Numbered from the stretch's first letter, positions 28,562-37,223 are shown. The stretch: 64,000 nt of DNA from an uncultured Oleispira sp. (GCA_913061415.1 CAJXUD010000014.1:1-64000), one strand, 5' to 3'. Numbers and translations are program-made. Notes: generated by a model from the sequence alone, not told the origin.

Positions 28562-29218
28562 CTAAGGCGCATTCTTGATATTTGGGATTTGGGCATTCTG
28601 ATATTTGTCTTTCTTCAACATATCAACCATATTGCTCATTGTGTTATACGGCGTATCAACCACGACGCTGTTGGCTAGCCAGTTTGGCAAACTGCCCCCT
28701 GGATTAGCATGTACTTGATAGGTGATTAATACTTGCCCCTCTTCCTTAGGTTCAAATTTCCAAAAACCCGTCATGTGAGGAATACGGACATAATCTTCGT
28801 GCTCTGGCACAAGATCGTTAACCATTGAGATATTCACAGTAATAACGAGCGTTTCAGGGTCTTGGCTCATGCTCGACATCATCACCGCATCACGATCACT
28901 AACCGGCCAAGGAGCACCGTTCAAAAAGTAAATCACCGCAGTAAGTGGGTCTACTTGTTCTAATACTTCAAGCTTCTCACACTTATGCATCCACTTTGGC
29001 GCTGATGCACCGTCTAATAATAAAGACGCGACGGTAGTTAGCTTGTGCTTAACCAGCATTTCACCTTTAAATTCTTTTAAATCAGAGCCATCTATTTCAC
29101 GAGTGAAGACTTTAAGATTGATGTCTTCTTCTTCTTTTTCTAACTCCCAGGCGGTCGTTTTAGCCTGAGCAGAAAAAGTAAATAATGTAGACAAAAGCAG
29201 GGTTATCAATAGACGCAT
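28562..29218 (-). CDS. secreted START-domain protein
   Basis: 218 residues with a signal peptide (LLITLLLSTLFTFSAQA). The remainder is a START/SRPBCC lipid-binding domain: WELEKEEEDINLKVFTREIDGS, PWPVSDRDAVMM and MTGFWKFEPKEEGQVLITYQVHANPGG are family landmarks. Bacterial members are thought to bind lipids or hydrophobic ligands in the periplasm; the ligand here is unknown. Single minus-strand gene; 13-nt tandem repeats lie upstream at 29322. Confidence 0.88.
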   Translation of the reverse strand: MRLLITLLLSTLFTFSAQAKTTAWELEKEEEDINLKVFTREIDGSDLKEFKGEMLVKHKLTTVASLLLDGASAPKWMHKCEKLEVLEQVDPLTAVIYFLNGAPWPVSDRDAVMMSSMSQDPETLVITVNISMVNDLVPEHEDYVRIPHMTGFWKFEPKEEGQVLITYQVHANPGGSLPNWLANSVVVDTPYNTMSNMVDMLKKDKYQNAQIPNIKNAP

Positions 29219-29321
29219 GAACTCTATTCCAAATAATTATTATTGTTGGGGAATATTACATTTTATTCTTAGGGTTGGACAGGTGCTTTTTTGCCAACCC
29301 TGTGAGGGCAAATGACCTAAA

Positions 29322-29347
29322 GTAACGATCTAATGTGACGATCTAAT
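29322..29347. repeat. 13-nt tandem duplication
   Basis: GTAACGATCTAAT (29322-29334) and GTGACGATCTAAT (29335-29347), followed by a decayed third copy. Confidence 0.85.
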
Positions 29348-29386
29348 GTAACTGACCCAATACTACGACTTGAATGAATGAGTAGC

Positions 29387-29710
29387 TTAATTGGCGCCCT
29401 GACAATCTGGTGAAGCATGACTTTTATGCCCTGCTTGTTCCCACTCTGCCTGAGTAAATACATGCAGTACCAATGCATGCACCTCACCGGCTAGCTCATC
29501 CGCTAATACCTTATAGATCATTTGGTGACGCGCGACCGGGCGCTTACCTTCAAAAAGGTCACTCACAAGCGTTAAATTAAAATGAGAATTCGCGGCTGGC
29601 CCAGCATGCATGTGGCTTTCATTCAAAAGGATCAATTCTTGAGGAGCAAATTCTTGCTCAATTTTACTGCGAATTATCTGGTCCATGGTCATACCTTGTG
29701 TGTTTGTCAT
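29387..29710 (-). CDS. bolA: BolA family protein
   Basis: 107-residue BolA protein. IIRSKIEQEFAPQELILLNESHMHAGPAANSHFNL is the N-terminal half with the conserved H and the HFNL segment; RPVARHQMIYKVLADEL is the family's DNA/ligand-binding loop with the invariant His. BolA works with monothiol glutaredoxins on Fe-S handling and affects cell shape and biofilm in E. coli. Two start choices exist, at residue 1 and at MTMDQ (residue 7). Divergent from the unknown gene at 29835. Confidence 0.93.
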   Translation of the reverse strand: MTNTQGMTMDQIIRSKIEQEFAPQELILLNESHMHAGPAANSHFNLTLVSDLFEGKRPVARHQMIYKVLADELAGEVHALVLHVFTQAEWEQAGHKSHASPDCQGAN

Positions 29711-29834
29711 ATCGTATTTCTCATAAATAGTACTGCCTCTTTATGATGGCTCAGATATACTAGCGCCATCATATTGCACGTCGAGTAAAACTCGGTATTG
29801 TATACGTAATCAATTAAAAAAACGGATCTGAATC

Positions 29835-30488
29835 ATGCAAACCCCAGAACTGACCAATACCCAAGCCCTTATTGACCGCTATTATACCGAAGAGAAAGCA
29901 AAAAAAGAGCAAGCCTTAACCCGCGCATCACTAGATATTCAATTAGATGCGAATGACTTAGCCATGTTAAACATCATTGCCAAGCGTTTTGATAAAGCTC
30001 GTGATGAACTTGCCAAAGATATTTTAAGTAATGCACTTATCGACTTACTCACTCAGCTAGAGCCTGGCGAACGTAAACTCATCGCCCGCGACGCAGATGA
30101 AATGGGCAGCTCAATGGCCCGTGAAATTGCAGAAGAAAACGGTTTAAAAGAAATCGAACATAAGCCTAATGTTTGGACTGGCCACGAACGTAATATTGCC
30201 CGTGCAGAAAAAAAGCGTGCTAAAGAATTAGAAGAAGCGCGTAAAGCGGCTAAAAAAGCCCAAGCCAGTGCCGATTTTAGTGAAGAAGTTGCCGCCAGCA
30301 ATGAGTCTACGCCACAGGAAGTGGCCCAGCAGCAGACTGCTGAAGAAGCGTCTACTATAGAAGCGCCTACTGCAGAAGCGCCTGCGCAAGAATCAAATTC
30401 ACAAGAAAATGTGCAACAGATCACAGAATCTACCCCTGCTGAATCAGAAGCAGAAGCAGAAGCAGAAGATACGAGCGAAGTGGCCTAA
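29835..30488 (+). CDS. unknown protein, possible ribbon-helix-helix N-terminus
   Basis: Not recognised. 217 residues. After a basic start, LDIQLDANDLAMLNIIAKRF followed by KARDELAKDILSNALIDLL has the strand-helix-turn-helix pattern of ribbon-helix-helix DNA-binding domains. The middle (about 115-150) is a Lys/Ala/Glu-rich, probably helical segment (ARAEKKRAKELEEARKAAKK), and the last 65 residues are an acidic Glu/Ala/Gln/Ser low-complexity tail. It may bind nucleic acid, but this is inference from pattern only. Start ATG spacing from BolA (divergent) is 124 bases; two hairpins follow the stop. Confidence 0.6.
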   Translation: MQTPELTNTQALIDRYYTEEKAKKEQALTRASLDIQLDANDLAMLNIIAKRFDKARDELAKDILSNALIDLLTQLEPGERKLIARDADEMGSSMAREIAEENGLKEIEHKPNVWTGHERNIARAEKKRAKELEEARKAAKKAQASADFSEEVAASNESTPQEVAQQQTAEEASTIEAPTAEAPAQESNSQENVQQITESTPAESEAEAEAEDTSEVA

Positions 30489-30507
30489 TAGCCCCGTTCA
30501 TATCCGC

Positions 30508-30565
30508 GTTACCGTAAGCGGTAACCTTTATAAATAGGCCTATTTAATAGGCCTATTCTTTTTTT
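30508..30565 (+). terminator. double hairpin terminator
   Basis: GTTACCG (30508-30514) pairs with CGGTAAC (30519-30525); then AATAGGCC (30533-30540) pairs with GGCCTATT (30550-30557), followed by CTTTTTTTATTTTT. Confidence 0.85.
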
Positions 30566-30594
30566 ATTTTTAGCTTTACTGGAAAATTATTTTT

Positions 30595-31551
30595 ATGGCC
30601 ATTAACTGGTTCCCTGGGCACATGAACAGAGCCCGCAATCAAATCGAAGAAGCAATGCCTGATATCGACTTGATCGTTGAAGTTTTAGACTCTCGCCTAC
30701 CTTATTCCAGTACCAACCCCCTTGTTGATGAATTGCGCGTTGGCAAACCTTGCATCAAGGTACTCAACAAAGCCGATCTTTCCGATCCTAAAATCACCAA
30801 ATTATGGATTGAGCACTTCGAAAAGCAAGACAATACCCACGCATTGGCCCTCATAGCAGAAGATCATAAGCAGAGCCAAAAGCTGATTCAACAGATTAAA
30901 AACATTGTCGGCCAAAGCGAAGATAAGAAAACCAATATCCGCGTGATGATAATGGGGATTCCCAATGTGGGTAAATCAACGTTAATCAACTCATTAGCGG
31001 GCCGCTACATTGCCAATACCGGCGATGAGCCTGCGGTAACCAAACGCCAGCAAATGATCGACCTTAAGAACGGCGTTGTATTAAGCGATACCCCAGGAAT
31101 CTTATGGCCTAAGTTCGAAAATTTTCATAGTGGCTACCGTCTAGCCACCAGCGGCGCGATTAAAAATACCGCTATGGAATATGAAGACGTTGCGATGTAT
31201 GCCTTAGAGTATCTTGCTACGGCCTACCCAGAAGCGCTAAAAGCTCGTTATAAGCTAGATGTATTGCCAACCTCCGGTGAAAGCCTGCTCGATATGGTAG
31301 CGCGTAAGCGTGGCTGTATTCGCAGTGGTGGCAAAGTCGATTTGCATAAAGCTGGGGAAATTGTATTACATGAATTCCGCTCGAGTAAGATTGGAAAACT
31401 TAGTTTAGAAACCCCCGAAATGATGATCGCTGAAGAAATAAAAGCCGAAGAGCTACGTTTGGAAAAAGAAGCCGCCAAGGCTGAAAGAAAACGTTTAGCA
31501 CTTAAAGGCAAACGTTTCCAAACTCCCAAGAAAGAAAGACCGCCTAAATAA
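30595..31551 (+). CDS. ylqF: ribosome biogenesis GTPase YlqF/RbgA
   Basis: Circularly permuted GTPase of 318 residues involved in late 50S ribosomal subunit assembly. The order of motifs is permuted: NKADLS (G4) near residue 58 comes before GIPNVGKSTLINSL (G1) and LSDTPGILWP (G3). The opening MAINWFPGHMNRARNQI is the family signature. A Lys/Glu-rich C-terminal tail (about 270-318) follows the RNA-contact domain. RBS not obvious beyond GGAAAATT. Single plus-strand gene. Confidence 0.94.
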   Translation: MAINWFPGHMNRARNQIEEAMPDIDLIVEVLDSRLPYSSTNPLVDELRVGKPCIKVLNKADLSDPKITKLWIEHFEKQDNTHALALIAEDHKQSQKLIQQIKNIVGQSEDKKTNIRVMIMGIPNVGKSTLINSLAGRYIANTGDEPAVTKRQQMIDLKNGVVLSDTPGILWPKFENFHSGYRLATSGAIKNTAMEYEDVAMYALEYLATAYPEALKARYKLDVLPTSGESLLDMVARKRGCIRSGGKVDLHKAGEIVLHEFRSSKIGKLSLETPEMMIAEEIKAEELRLEKEAAKAERKRLALKGKRFQTPKKERPPK

Positions 31552-31637
31552 GCTTACCGCTAGCCTAAGCGCTGAGTCAGCAAGGTTATTCTTTGCTGGC
31601 CAAGCGCTTTACAAGCCTTAGCAATAAATAGCTTCCT

Positions 31638-31680
31638 TTTATAAAAACTTCACTTCATAAAAACTTCCCTTTATAAAAAG
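31638..31680. repeat. 16-nt tandem repeat
   Basis: TTTATAAAAACTTCAC (31638-31653), TTCATAAAAACTTCCC (31654-31669) and a partial TTTATAAAAAG, just upstream of the TrmK-like gene. Confidence 0.85.
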
Positions 31681-31694
31681 AGGCATATCCTAGA

Positions 31695-32399
31695 TTGAAA
31701 CTGAGCAAACGATTAAGCCAGATTGAAGCACTCATCGGTCACGACTATACCCACATTTGGGATACCTGCTGTGACCACGGTTTTCTAGGCACTCACTTAA
31801 TCGAACAACAGAGAGCAGCCCACGTTCATTTGGTCGATATTGTGCCGGAGCTAATTTCACCACTCGATGACAAACTCAAGGCACTGTTTTCTAATGCTCA
31901 CGGCTCTAAGTGGCAAACCCACTGTTTAGATGTTTCAAAGCTTCCGCTGCAGCAATATGAAGGTAAGCATTTAGTCATCATTGCAGGTATCGGTGGCGAT
32001 CTAATGATTCAGTGTCTCAAGAAGCTGCTAACTAATCATCCAACAGCCGAAATTGATTTCATACTCTGCCCTATCCGTCAGCTTTATAGCCTTAGACAAC
32101 AGTTGATTGCATTCGATATGAGACTAAAACAAGAAGTCTTGCTGAAAGAGAATAATCAGTACTACGAAATTTTGTATGTTAGCAGCCAAAAAGGTAGTCA
32201 CCCAAAAGAGCCGCCATTAAGCTGTATTAATCCAGTAGGCCGTGAAATTTGGCAAGCAGAAAACGAAGAACAAACCAAGATAGTAGAAGAATACAGAGAG
32301 ATCACACTGCAGCATTATAAAAGAATGCTGCGAGGTACTAATAACCCAGCCTTAAATGAAATCATTCAAGCCTATCAAGCGACGAATGTCTGTAAATAG
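31695..32399 (+). CDS. TrmK-like tRNA (adenine-22-N1)-methyltransferase family protein
   Basis: 234-residue Rossmann methyltransferase of the TrmK/COG2384 family, which in Gram-positive bacteria methylates A22 of tRNA. KLSKRLSQIEALIGHD and IWDTCCDHGFLGTHLI form the N-terminal part and SAM loop; VIIAGIGGDLMIQCL and FILCPIRQLYSLRQQL follow the family pattern, with PIRQ in place of the common PQ/PN motif. The best start is a TTG at 31695 with AAGAGG about 11 bases upstream. The exact RNA target is not established in gammaproteobacteria. Confidence 0.85.
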   Translation: MKLSKRLSQIEALIGHDYTHIWDTCCDHGFLGTHLIEQQRAAHVHLVDIVPELISPLDDKLKALFSNAHGSKWQTHCLDVSKLPLQQYEGKHLVIIAGIGGDLMIQCLKKLLTNHPTAEIDFILCPIRQLYSLRQQLIAFDMRLKQEVLLKENNQYYEILYVSSQKGSHPKEPPLSCINPVGREIWQAENEEQTKIVEEYREITLQHYKRMLRGTNNPALNEIIQAYQATNVCK

Positions 32400-32424
32400 C
32401 AGCTGTAACTGGCAGCCGTAACTC
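32399..32424. repeat. 13-nt tandem duplication
   Basis: GCAGCTGTAACTG and GCAGCCGTAACTC, 11 of 13 bases equal, beginning at the last base of the TrmK-like stop codon. Confidence 0.7.
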
Positions 32425-32461
32425 GTACCGATCACCAGCACCTGCACAACTGATAACAGCA

Positions 32462-32929
32462 TTAGTCTATTTTAACAAATTGCAGCAGCTCTTCACCTTG
32501 CACATCTAAAAACTTAAGTCTTAAGCCATTCAACTCATACGTTTTAATACGGCTAAATTGCTGGTTAAAACGATCAGCAATATCCATCGGCTGACAATAC
32601 ATGCGCGTACTACCGACTGGGCCAAAAATAATCGACTTATTATCAATAAATTCGATACTACCAAAAAAGTTGTTACAGCCATCATGGCCGTTCAACGTCA
32701 TCTCGCGTAAATGAATTTCCAGCCGCGGTCTTTGCGAACGTCCTAATACCAGCGCTTCCCCCGCCATGGTTTCTAACGCCCAAATATCATTCAATATTTG
32801 GCTAGCGTTAGAATCTTCACCGGATAACTGAGCGATCAAGGCCCCATCGCCTTGGTAAGTATCGTTCAGCGAGCACGCCGATAAAAACGCCGCCAATAAG
32901 ATCAATAAGGTTTTAGATACGTTCATCAT
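32462..32929 (-). CDS. META-domain lipoprotein
   Basis: 155-residue lipoprotein: signal segment LLILLAAFLSACS with lipobox LSAC (Cys 19). The mature part is a META/HslJ domain: LEIHLREMTLNGHDGCNNFFGSIE and FGPVGSTRMYCQP, with the GxDGCN motif and the paired Met/Tyr/Cys segment. Such proteins are outer-membrane or periplasmic lipoproteins, HslJ being linked to novobiocin resistance and heat shock. The start may be either of the two Met codons. It ends the minus-strand pair behind MYG1, three bases away. Confidence 0.88.
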   Translation of the reverse strand: MMNVSKTLLILLAAFLSACSLNDTYQGDGALIAQLSGEDSNASQILNDIWALETMAGEALVLGRSQRPRLEIHLREMTLNGHDGCNNFFGSIEFIDNKSIIFGPVGSTRMYCQPMDIADRFNQQFSRIKTYELNGLRLKFLDVQGEELLQFVKID

Positions 32930-32932
32930 GCA

Positions 32933-33814
32933 TTATTCCTCTAATGCCATCGCAGCCATTTTCATCGTGCTGTCAAAAGATGCCGCACCACCGATGAATA
33001 AACCGTTATGGCAAAACATAGCATCATCAAGTTGAGTGACGTCTTGTAGTGCTTTATCAGACAAACCCGCCCAGGCTTTTGGCAATGATTTACGGTTTTC
33101 AAATGAGCCAGGCTCAACAGGAACCGTTTGAATTCTCCACTGACCCGAATCAGAAGGATAAACCATAAATAAAGCGTCTTCAGACAAAGCATGTACCGTG
33201 CGTTTCCACGGCGTATATTGCTCTAAAACAATCACTCGTGGGTCTTCTGCCTGCTCAATCGCTTTAGCGACAATCGACTTAGCACTAATACCACCACTGG
33301 CCGACGCAATAAATCGCGTTAATACACGAGAAGCAAAGGCAACCGCCTCATCAAAACACACATCGTAGTGGCTTTCTTCTTCCCAAGTCGGGTTAAACAT
33401 TGAAATGGTTTGGCTAAGGCTAATGCCCTTAGAAACCCCTTCAGCATGGCCACAATCAATCGCATCAATCGTAGACACAAGGCTAGAATCGACCGAGTTA
33501 GCAACATCTTGGTTACCACCACAGATTTCTAAACCGTATTTCTTCCAAACCAAACCAAACGAAGAATAAGGAATACCATTTTCACGCTCACCCGCACCAC
33601 CACGCTGATGATGATCAAAACGTCCGGTCTCAGGGTCGTATATACCACCCACATCGATTACTACATCAGCCTTGCCAATCACCTCTAAATCACGGGTACG
33701 AACAAGGTTAAATGCCGGAAAAATATTCTTCAAAGCGGCAATACTAAAAACATCATCGGCATGAAAATTACCGTTGTGCGTTGCTATGGTTATATCAGTC
33801 ATTTTTAGAGTCAT
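32933..33814 (-). CDS. MYG1 family protein
   Basis: 293-residue MYG1/UPF0160 protein. TIATHNGNFHADDVFSIAALKN and VVIDVGGIYDPETGRFDHHQRGG carry the DHH-like metal-binding signatures; IDAIDCGHAEG and HNGLFIGGA follow. Eukaryotic MYG1 is a nuclear/mitochondrial 3'-5' exonuclease, so nuclease activity is plausible here. Start could be the first ATG or the MTDI Met four codons later. In an operon with the META lipoprotein. A hairpin at 33835 separates it from the upstream lipoprotein gene. Confidence 0.9.
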   Translation of the reverse strand: MTLKMTDITIATHNGNFHADDVFSIAALKNIFPAFNLVRTRDLEVIGKADVVIDVGGIYDPETGRFDHHQRGGAGERENGIPYSSFGLVWKKYGLEICGGNQDVANSVDSSLVSTIDAIDCGHAEGVSKGISLSQTISMFNPTWEEESHYDVCFDEAVAFASRVLTRFIASASGGISAKSIVAKAIEQAEDPRVIVLEQYTPWKRTVHALSEDALFMVYPSDSGQWRIQTVPVEPGSFENRKSLPKAWAGLSDKALQDVTQLDDAMFCHNGLFIGGAASFDSTMKMAAMALEE

Positions 33815-33834
33815 ATAGAAAATAATAAGAAGGC

Positions 33835-33857
33835 AACACGGGCCAATAACCCGTGTT
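33835..33857 (-). terminator. hairpin upstream of MYG1 gene
   Basis: AACACGGG (33835-33842) pairs with CCCGTGTT (33850-33857). On the minus strand it is followed by TTGCCTTCTTATTATTTTC, a plausible terminator for the lipoprotein gene upstream. Confidence 0.45.
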
Positions 33858-33966
33858 TTCTGAGAAGTTGTTCGATGAATTAATACTGAGGATTCTATCG
33901 CAATACAGCAGACAAAAACAGCACGATCATTGCCTGCAACAGTGTATTAACGCTAAAAAAACAAAC

Positions 33967-34356
33967 TTACTGCCCAATCCCTCGAACAAGAGGAAGCTCT
34001 TTTTTACCCACGTTTCTCACGTATTTAGCGTCGGGCTGAGGGCCGGTTGTTGAATAAATGACAACTTCCATACCTGTCACTTGAATACCGTCTTTACCCG
34101 ACTTGATGTAGACACCACCGGGAAAGCGCCCCATGGTATTGTGCCAACCCGTATTATTTTCATTTAGCCAATTCTGCAATTCAGCATGGGCAGGATCGGT
34201 TTCTGACAGGCTTATTTTATTCTTGCTGTCGGTTACCACATACGCATCGACGTTGGGTTCCAACTGAATATCAATGGTTTCGGTGCACCCAGATATTAAT
34301 AATAAGGAGGCCAAAAAAGTAAATAACGCGATGGAAGTAAAGGGAGTTTTAGTCAT
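33967..34356 (-). CDS. small hypothetical lipoprotein
   Basis: Not recognised beyond its class. 129 residues from the ATG at 34356 (AGAGAG upstream): signal peptide IALFTFLASLLLISGCTE with lipobox ISGC. The mature protein of about 100 residues includes TDPAHAELQNWLNENNTGW and YIKSGKDGIQVTGMEVVIYS, a compact alpha/beta domain. It lies just downstream of kptA on the same strand, with about 105 bases between them. Confidence 0.65.
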   Translation of the reverse strand: MTKTPFTSIALFTFLASLLLISGCTETIDIQLEPNVDAYVVTDSKNKISLSETDPAHAELQNWLNENNTGWHNTMGRFPGGVYIKSGKDGIQVTGMEVVIYSTTGPQPDAKYVRNVGKKELPLVRGIGQ

Positions 34357-34460
34357 GGTATACGGCTCTCTATCAACATTACCGATACGATACATGAAAT
34401 TGCAGTCTCCATGGGCTGATATACATCAATAACTGAATAATAAAGACTCATGAGTTATAC

Positions 34461-35027
34461 CTAAGCAACAATCGATAGAGCACGAGTTCCAATCTGATCT
34501 GCCAAAACTACGTTATCGTTACCCTCAAAAAAATGGCTGCCCTCTTTAACGGCTACTTCGGTATTAATAACGAGCAAGACTGGCTTTTTGCACTTTCGTC
34601 GCCCCACTTCTAAAGCGATCTCTTTATTCGGTGACAAATGCACATATTGCCTGCCCATGGGCAACAGGCCTTGCTGCATAATGCTCAAGGCCGCTTCTGG
34701 GCTAGTGGCATGATAAAGCGCCATTGATGTATCAGGCACATATTCTGTCTTGGCTATCAAGCCCGGTAAAGAGTGCCCATATGATGCACGAACTTTACCA
34801 TCGACTATTTCGTGGCGTGTCTTTTCTGAACTTGCAATCATCTGTGCGATATCTTCTACGGTAATCAAAGGTAGCACTTGATCCAATGCGCCGTTAATGG
34901 CTGTTAAGATATCAACCAGTTTAACAAAACCTTGATCGTCCAATTCCAGTTCGTATAACCAAGGCTCATGACGCAATGCATGAGACAAAGTTTGACTTAA
35001 TAACTTCTGCTGCTTTTTAGTTAACAT
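34461..35027 (-). CDS. kptA: RNA 2'-phosphotransferase KptA/Tpt1
   Basis: 188 residues, full length for bacterial KptA. Transfers an internal RNA 2'-phosphate to NAD, releasing ADP-ribose cyclic phosphate. SQTLSHALRHEPWLYELELDDQGFVKL is the N-terminal winged-helix with conserved RH; LYHATSPEAALSIMQQGLLPMGRQYVHLS contains the H-T and HLS motifs and the Arg of the NAD site. Bacteria lack the spliced-tRNA substrate of the yeast enzyme, so its natural RNA substrate is unknown; some relatives ADP-ribosylate RNA ends. Confidence 0.93.
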   Translation of the reverse strand: MLTKKQQKLLSQTLSHALRHEPWLYELELDDQGFVKLVDILTAINGALDQVLPLITVEDIAQMIASSEKTRHEIVDGKVRASYGHSLPGLIAKTEYVPDTSMALYHATSPEAALSIMQQGLLPMGRQYVHLSPNKEIALEVGRRKCKKPVLLVINTEVAVKEGSHFFEGNDNVVLADQIGTRALSIVA

Positions 35028-35056
35028 TAACCATTCTGCACTAGGTGATACTTCTA

Positions 35057-35650
35057 TTATGAATTAGGAGACAAATTAAAAATTTCATTATGGAATGTTC
35101 CATAATTCATTTTCCTAGGTAGGTTACGGCTATATTGTAGGCCACCGAATTGATCTTCTATATAACACTGAAACGACCCTTTAGGATGCTTTTCCCATTC
35201 ACCAATAGCATGCAGGGTAGTGAAGTCTTCTAACATTTTGAAGTGGTGCGGCCAGCTATCAAATGGCCTTTCAAATAATAGATGACTATCGATTAAGCCT
35301 TTAAGCTCTTCTCGCCCCGGATAGCCGCCTATCAAAAGTAGATGATGAGAAAATAACGATAATACTTGCTCTGGTATTAAACTTCGGCAAATTGGACCAA
35401 AATAACCTATATCATTATCTCGCCCCCAAAAGCGACTATAAAGCAGCGCTTCTTCGGCATAAACATCGGTAATATAATCACTGTCTTTTTTATCTTGATG
35501 CCGATCTTTAAATAAACCTTTTACTTGCAGCATGGATTGCGGATGTAAATCAGGTTCAAACTGCGCAAGCTCAATACACGCGCGATACTGCCAAACCCGA
35601 CAAGGGGTTAATGCACACCAGCCTAGATAAACATTATCAAATTCATCCAA
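35057..35650 (-). pseudogene. unknown gene, probably truncated at its 5' end by the IS4-family element
   Basis: Not recognised. The open frame codes for about 197 residues without a family motif I know; LLLIGGYPGREELKGLID and FDSWPHHFKMLEDF are typical of a folded soluble protein. The frame begins at a TTG immediately preceded in frame by TGA, has no ribosome site, and lies nine bases from the IS4 inverted repeat at 35659. The first residues (DEFDNVYLGWCALTPCRVWQYRA) already look like the inside of a domain. I infer that the original start was removed when the mobile element inserted. An intact homolog elsewhere would settle it. Confidence 0.55.
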
Positions 35651-35658
35651 TCAAGGCA

Positions 35659-35695
35659 ATCAAGGGGTCAGAGTAGAATGCCACTAAGTTAAGCC
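35659..35695 (+). repeat. left inverted repeat of IS4 element
   Basis: 37 bp; mate at 37177-37213, 36 of 37 identical when reversed. Shares the outer 16 bases with the RAYT-flanking hairpins. Confidence 0.88.
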
Positions 35696-37122
35696 ATCCT
35701 TGGGTGGCTTGCCCTTATCAAATCTAATTTCAATTCAGCCCTAGGATTGACCATAAGCTTAAATGGCTTAGGCCTTCTCTTTATAACTCTAGGCTCGACC
35801 CTGTTTTCACGTTTAAAAAGCACACTTTCACTGATTGCTTTTAATAACTTTGGCAATAAATTCAATGCATTTTTTTCACGAAAAGCATGTGTAAAGCCAA
35901 GCAATATTTGCTGACATGATTTAAAGCTGATGTCATCTGGGTTAATTTTCTTCTTAGTACCATTATATGCCAGTCGTTTAAGTGAATTGTAAACGATGAA
36001 GTACATCAGCATTTCTTTCTCTACCATATCAGGTGTTTTGCAGCGTAATATATCCATTCCCAAAGTGGTTTTTAAGTCTCTAAAATACAATTCTACATTC
36101 CATCTTTTTAAGTACACTTTTTTTATTTCTTCTGCAGGATACTTATTATGATCTAGTAGAGTAGTGACAATATAAAAATCTTTCGGGCGATACCCCGGAA
36201 TGTCCATTTTCACTTTAATCTGCCTAACTGGGATAGAGCTAGGGTACTTATTCCATTCATTTGAGTTATCGTAAGTTCGATTTTTAGCTGTTTTATTCCA
36301 AGTAACCAGCAAGTCATTTTCACCTAGAATTTTATTCGCATCCTGAATTTTTACAGGCTTTCTTTTTGCCAGCCCTACAATAGAATCAACTCCCATTGTT
36401 TTAAGGTTAACCATGTCTGCAAAGCAAACAAAACCCTTATCTCCTAGGAATATATCGTTGCTTTTAAAAATCCCAAATTGCTTTCTGAACAGTGGGAGTT
36501 CATGTGATTTTTTATTGCCGACTCGGTAGCTTAGGGCGACACCTGAATAAAGATCGAAGCAAGCACATATACGAGCCTGCGGAAACCCACATCCAATTTT
36601 CTGCCCTAGAGGTTGTGGGAAATCGGTTTGATTAGCCTGTGTGTCAGCCATGGATACTCCTGTTCCATCAGCAACAATAACTCTTCTCCCACCAAGTAGT
36701 GAATTGCTTTTTATTGTGGGCTCTGGTGTAATTTGAAATATTGATTTTAGCAACTCTACTGGTAATTTTTTTCGCGCCTGACAGTAAGCAGATGTGGAGT
36801 TTGAAGGCAAAGCTTTATCTCTAATAAGTAGTGACGCTCTAAGTTGATTAACAACCGACTGGCAGCCACCATCAGGATTGAGGAGCTGATAAAAAAATCC
36901 CCAAAATGTATTCTCTAAGCTAAACAGACGTTTTCGTGTGCCTTTTTTGAACTTATCATCAAAACTTGATTTAGGGATGTAACGAGATAATATATTGCTT
37001 AGATCCGTGATAGAGCGTGCCTGAATCAAACGTTCATTATCCAAATATTTTTGTATCTCTGTTTTTGGTTTTTTTCTTAAAGTGGGTAGATGCCAGCCGG
37101 GGAATAACGGGGTCATAAGCAA
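35689..37122 (-). CDS. IS4-family transposase
   Basis: DDE transposase of 477 residues, intact. VIVADGTGVSMADTQ holds the first Asp, IFLGDKGFVCFADM the second, and VYLKRWNVELYFRDLKTTLGMD the family's YREK motif (Y-2-R-3-E-6-K) with the catalytic Glu. The N-terminal part carries FWGFFYQLLNPDGGCQS and a conserved SAYCQARKKLP. Its length and intact motifs suggest it can still move the element. The gene's 3' end runs into the left inverted repeat. Confidence 0.94.
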   Translation of the reverse strand: MLMTPLFPGWHLPTLRKKPKTEIQKYLDNERLIQARSITDLSNILSRYIPKSSFDDKFKKGTRKRLFSLENTFWGFFYQLLNPDGGCQSVVNQLRASLLIRDKALPSNSTSAYCQARKKLPVELLKSIFQITPEPTIKSNSLLGGRRVIVADGTGVSMADTQANQTDFPQPLGQKIGCGFPQARICACFDLYSGVALSYRVGNKKSHELPLFRKQFGIFKSNDIFLGDKGFVCFADMVNLKTMGVDSIVGLAKRKPVKIQDANKILGENDLLVTWNKTAKNRTYDNSNEWNKYPSSIPVRQIKVKMDIPGYRPKDFYIVTTLLDHNKYPAEEIKKVYLKRWNVELYFRDLKTTLGMDILRCKTPDMVEKEMLMYFIVYNSLKRLAYNGTKKKINPDDISFKSCQQILLGFTHAFREKNALNLLPKLLKAISESVLFKRENRVEPRVIKRRPKPFKLMVNPRAELKLDLIRASHPRMA

Positions 37123-37176
37123 GATTTAGGTGATTAAGTATAGGGATTATTTTATCACTTTTAACCACCCAAAGAA

Positions 37177-37213
37177 GGCTTAACTTAGTGGCATTCCACT
37201 CTGACCCCTTGAT
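37177..37213 (-). repeat. right inverted repeat of IS4 element
   Basis: 37 bp, reverse complement of 35659-35695 with one difference. Ten bases separate it from the start of the RAYT hairpin at 37224. Confidence 0.88.
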
Positions 37214-37223
37214 CGGCGCTTAA

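Larger units (their letters stand above)
35659..37213. mobile_element. complete IS4-family insertion sequence
   Basis: About 1555 bp bounded by 37-bp inverted repeats, 35659-35695 and 37177-37213, which differ at one base. The repeats start ATCAAGGGGTCAGAGT and run inward through GAATGCCACTAAGTTAAGCC. One transposase gene fills the interior on the minus strand. No target duplication of usual IS4 size (9-12 bp) was found in the flanks, which suggests deletion, recombination or insertion next to another element after arrival. Confidence 0.85.
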
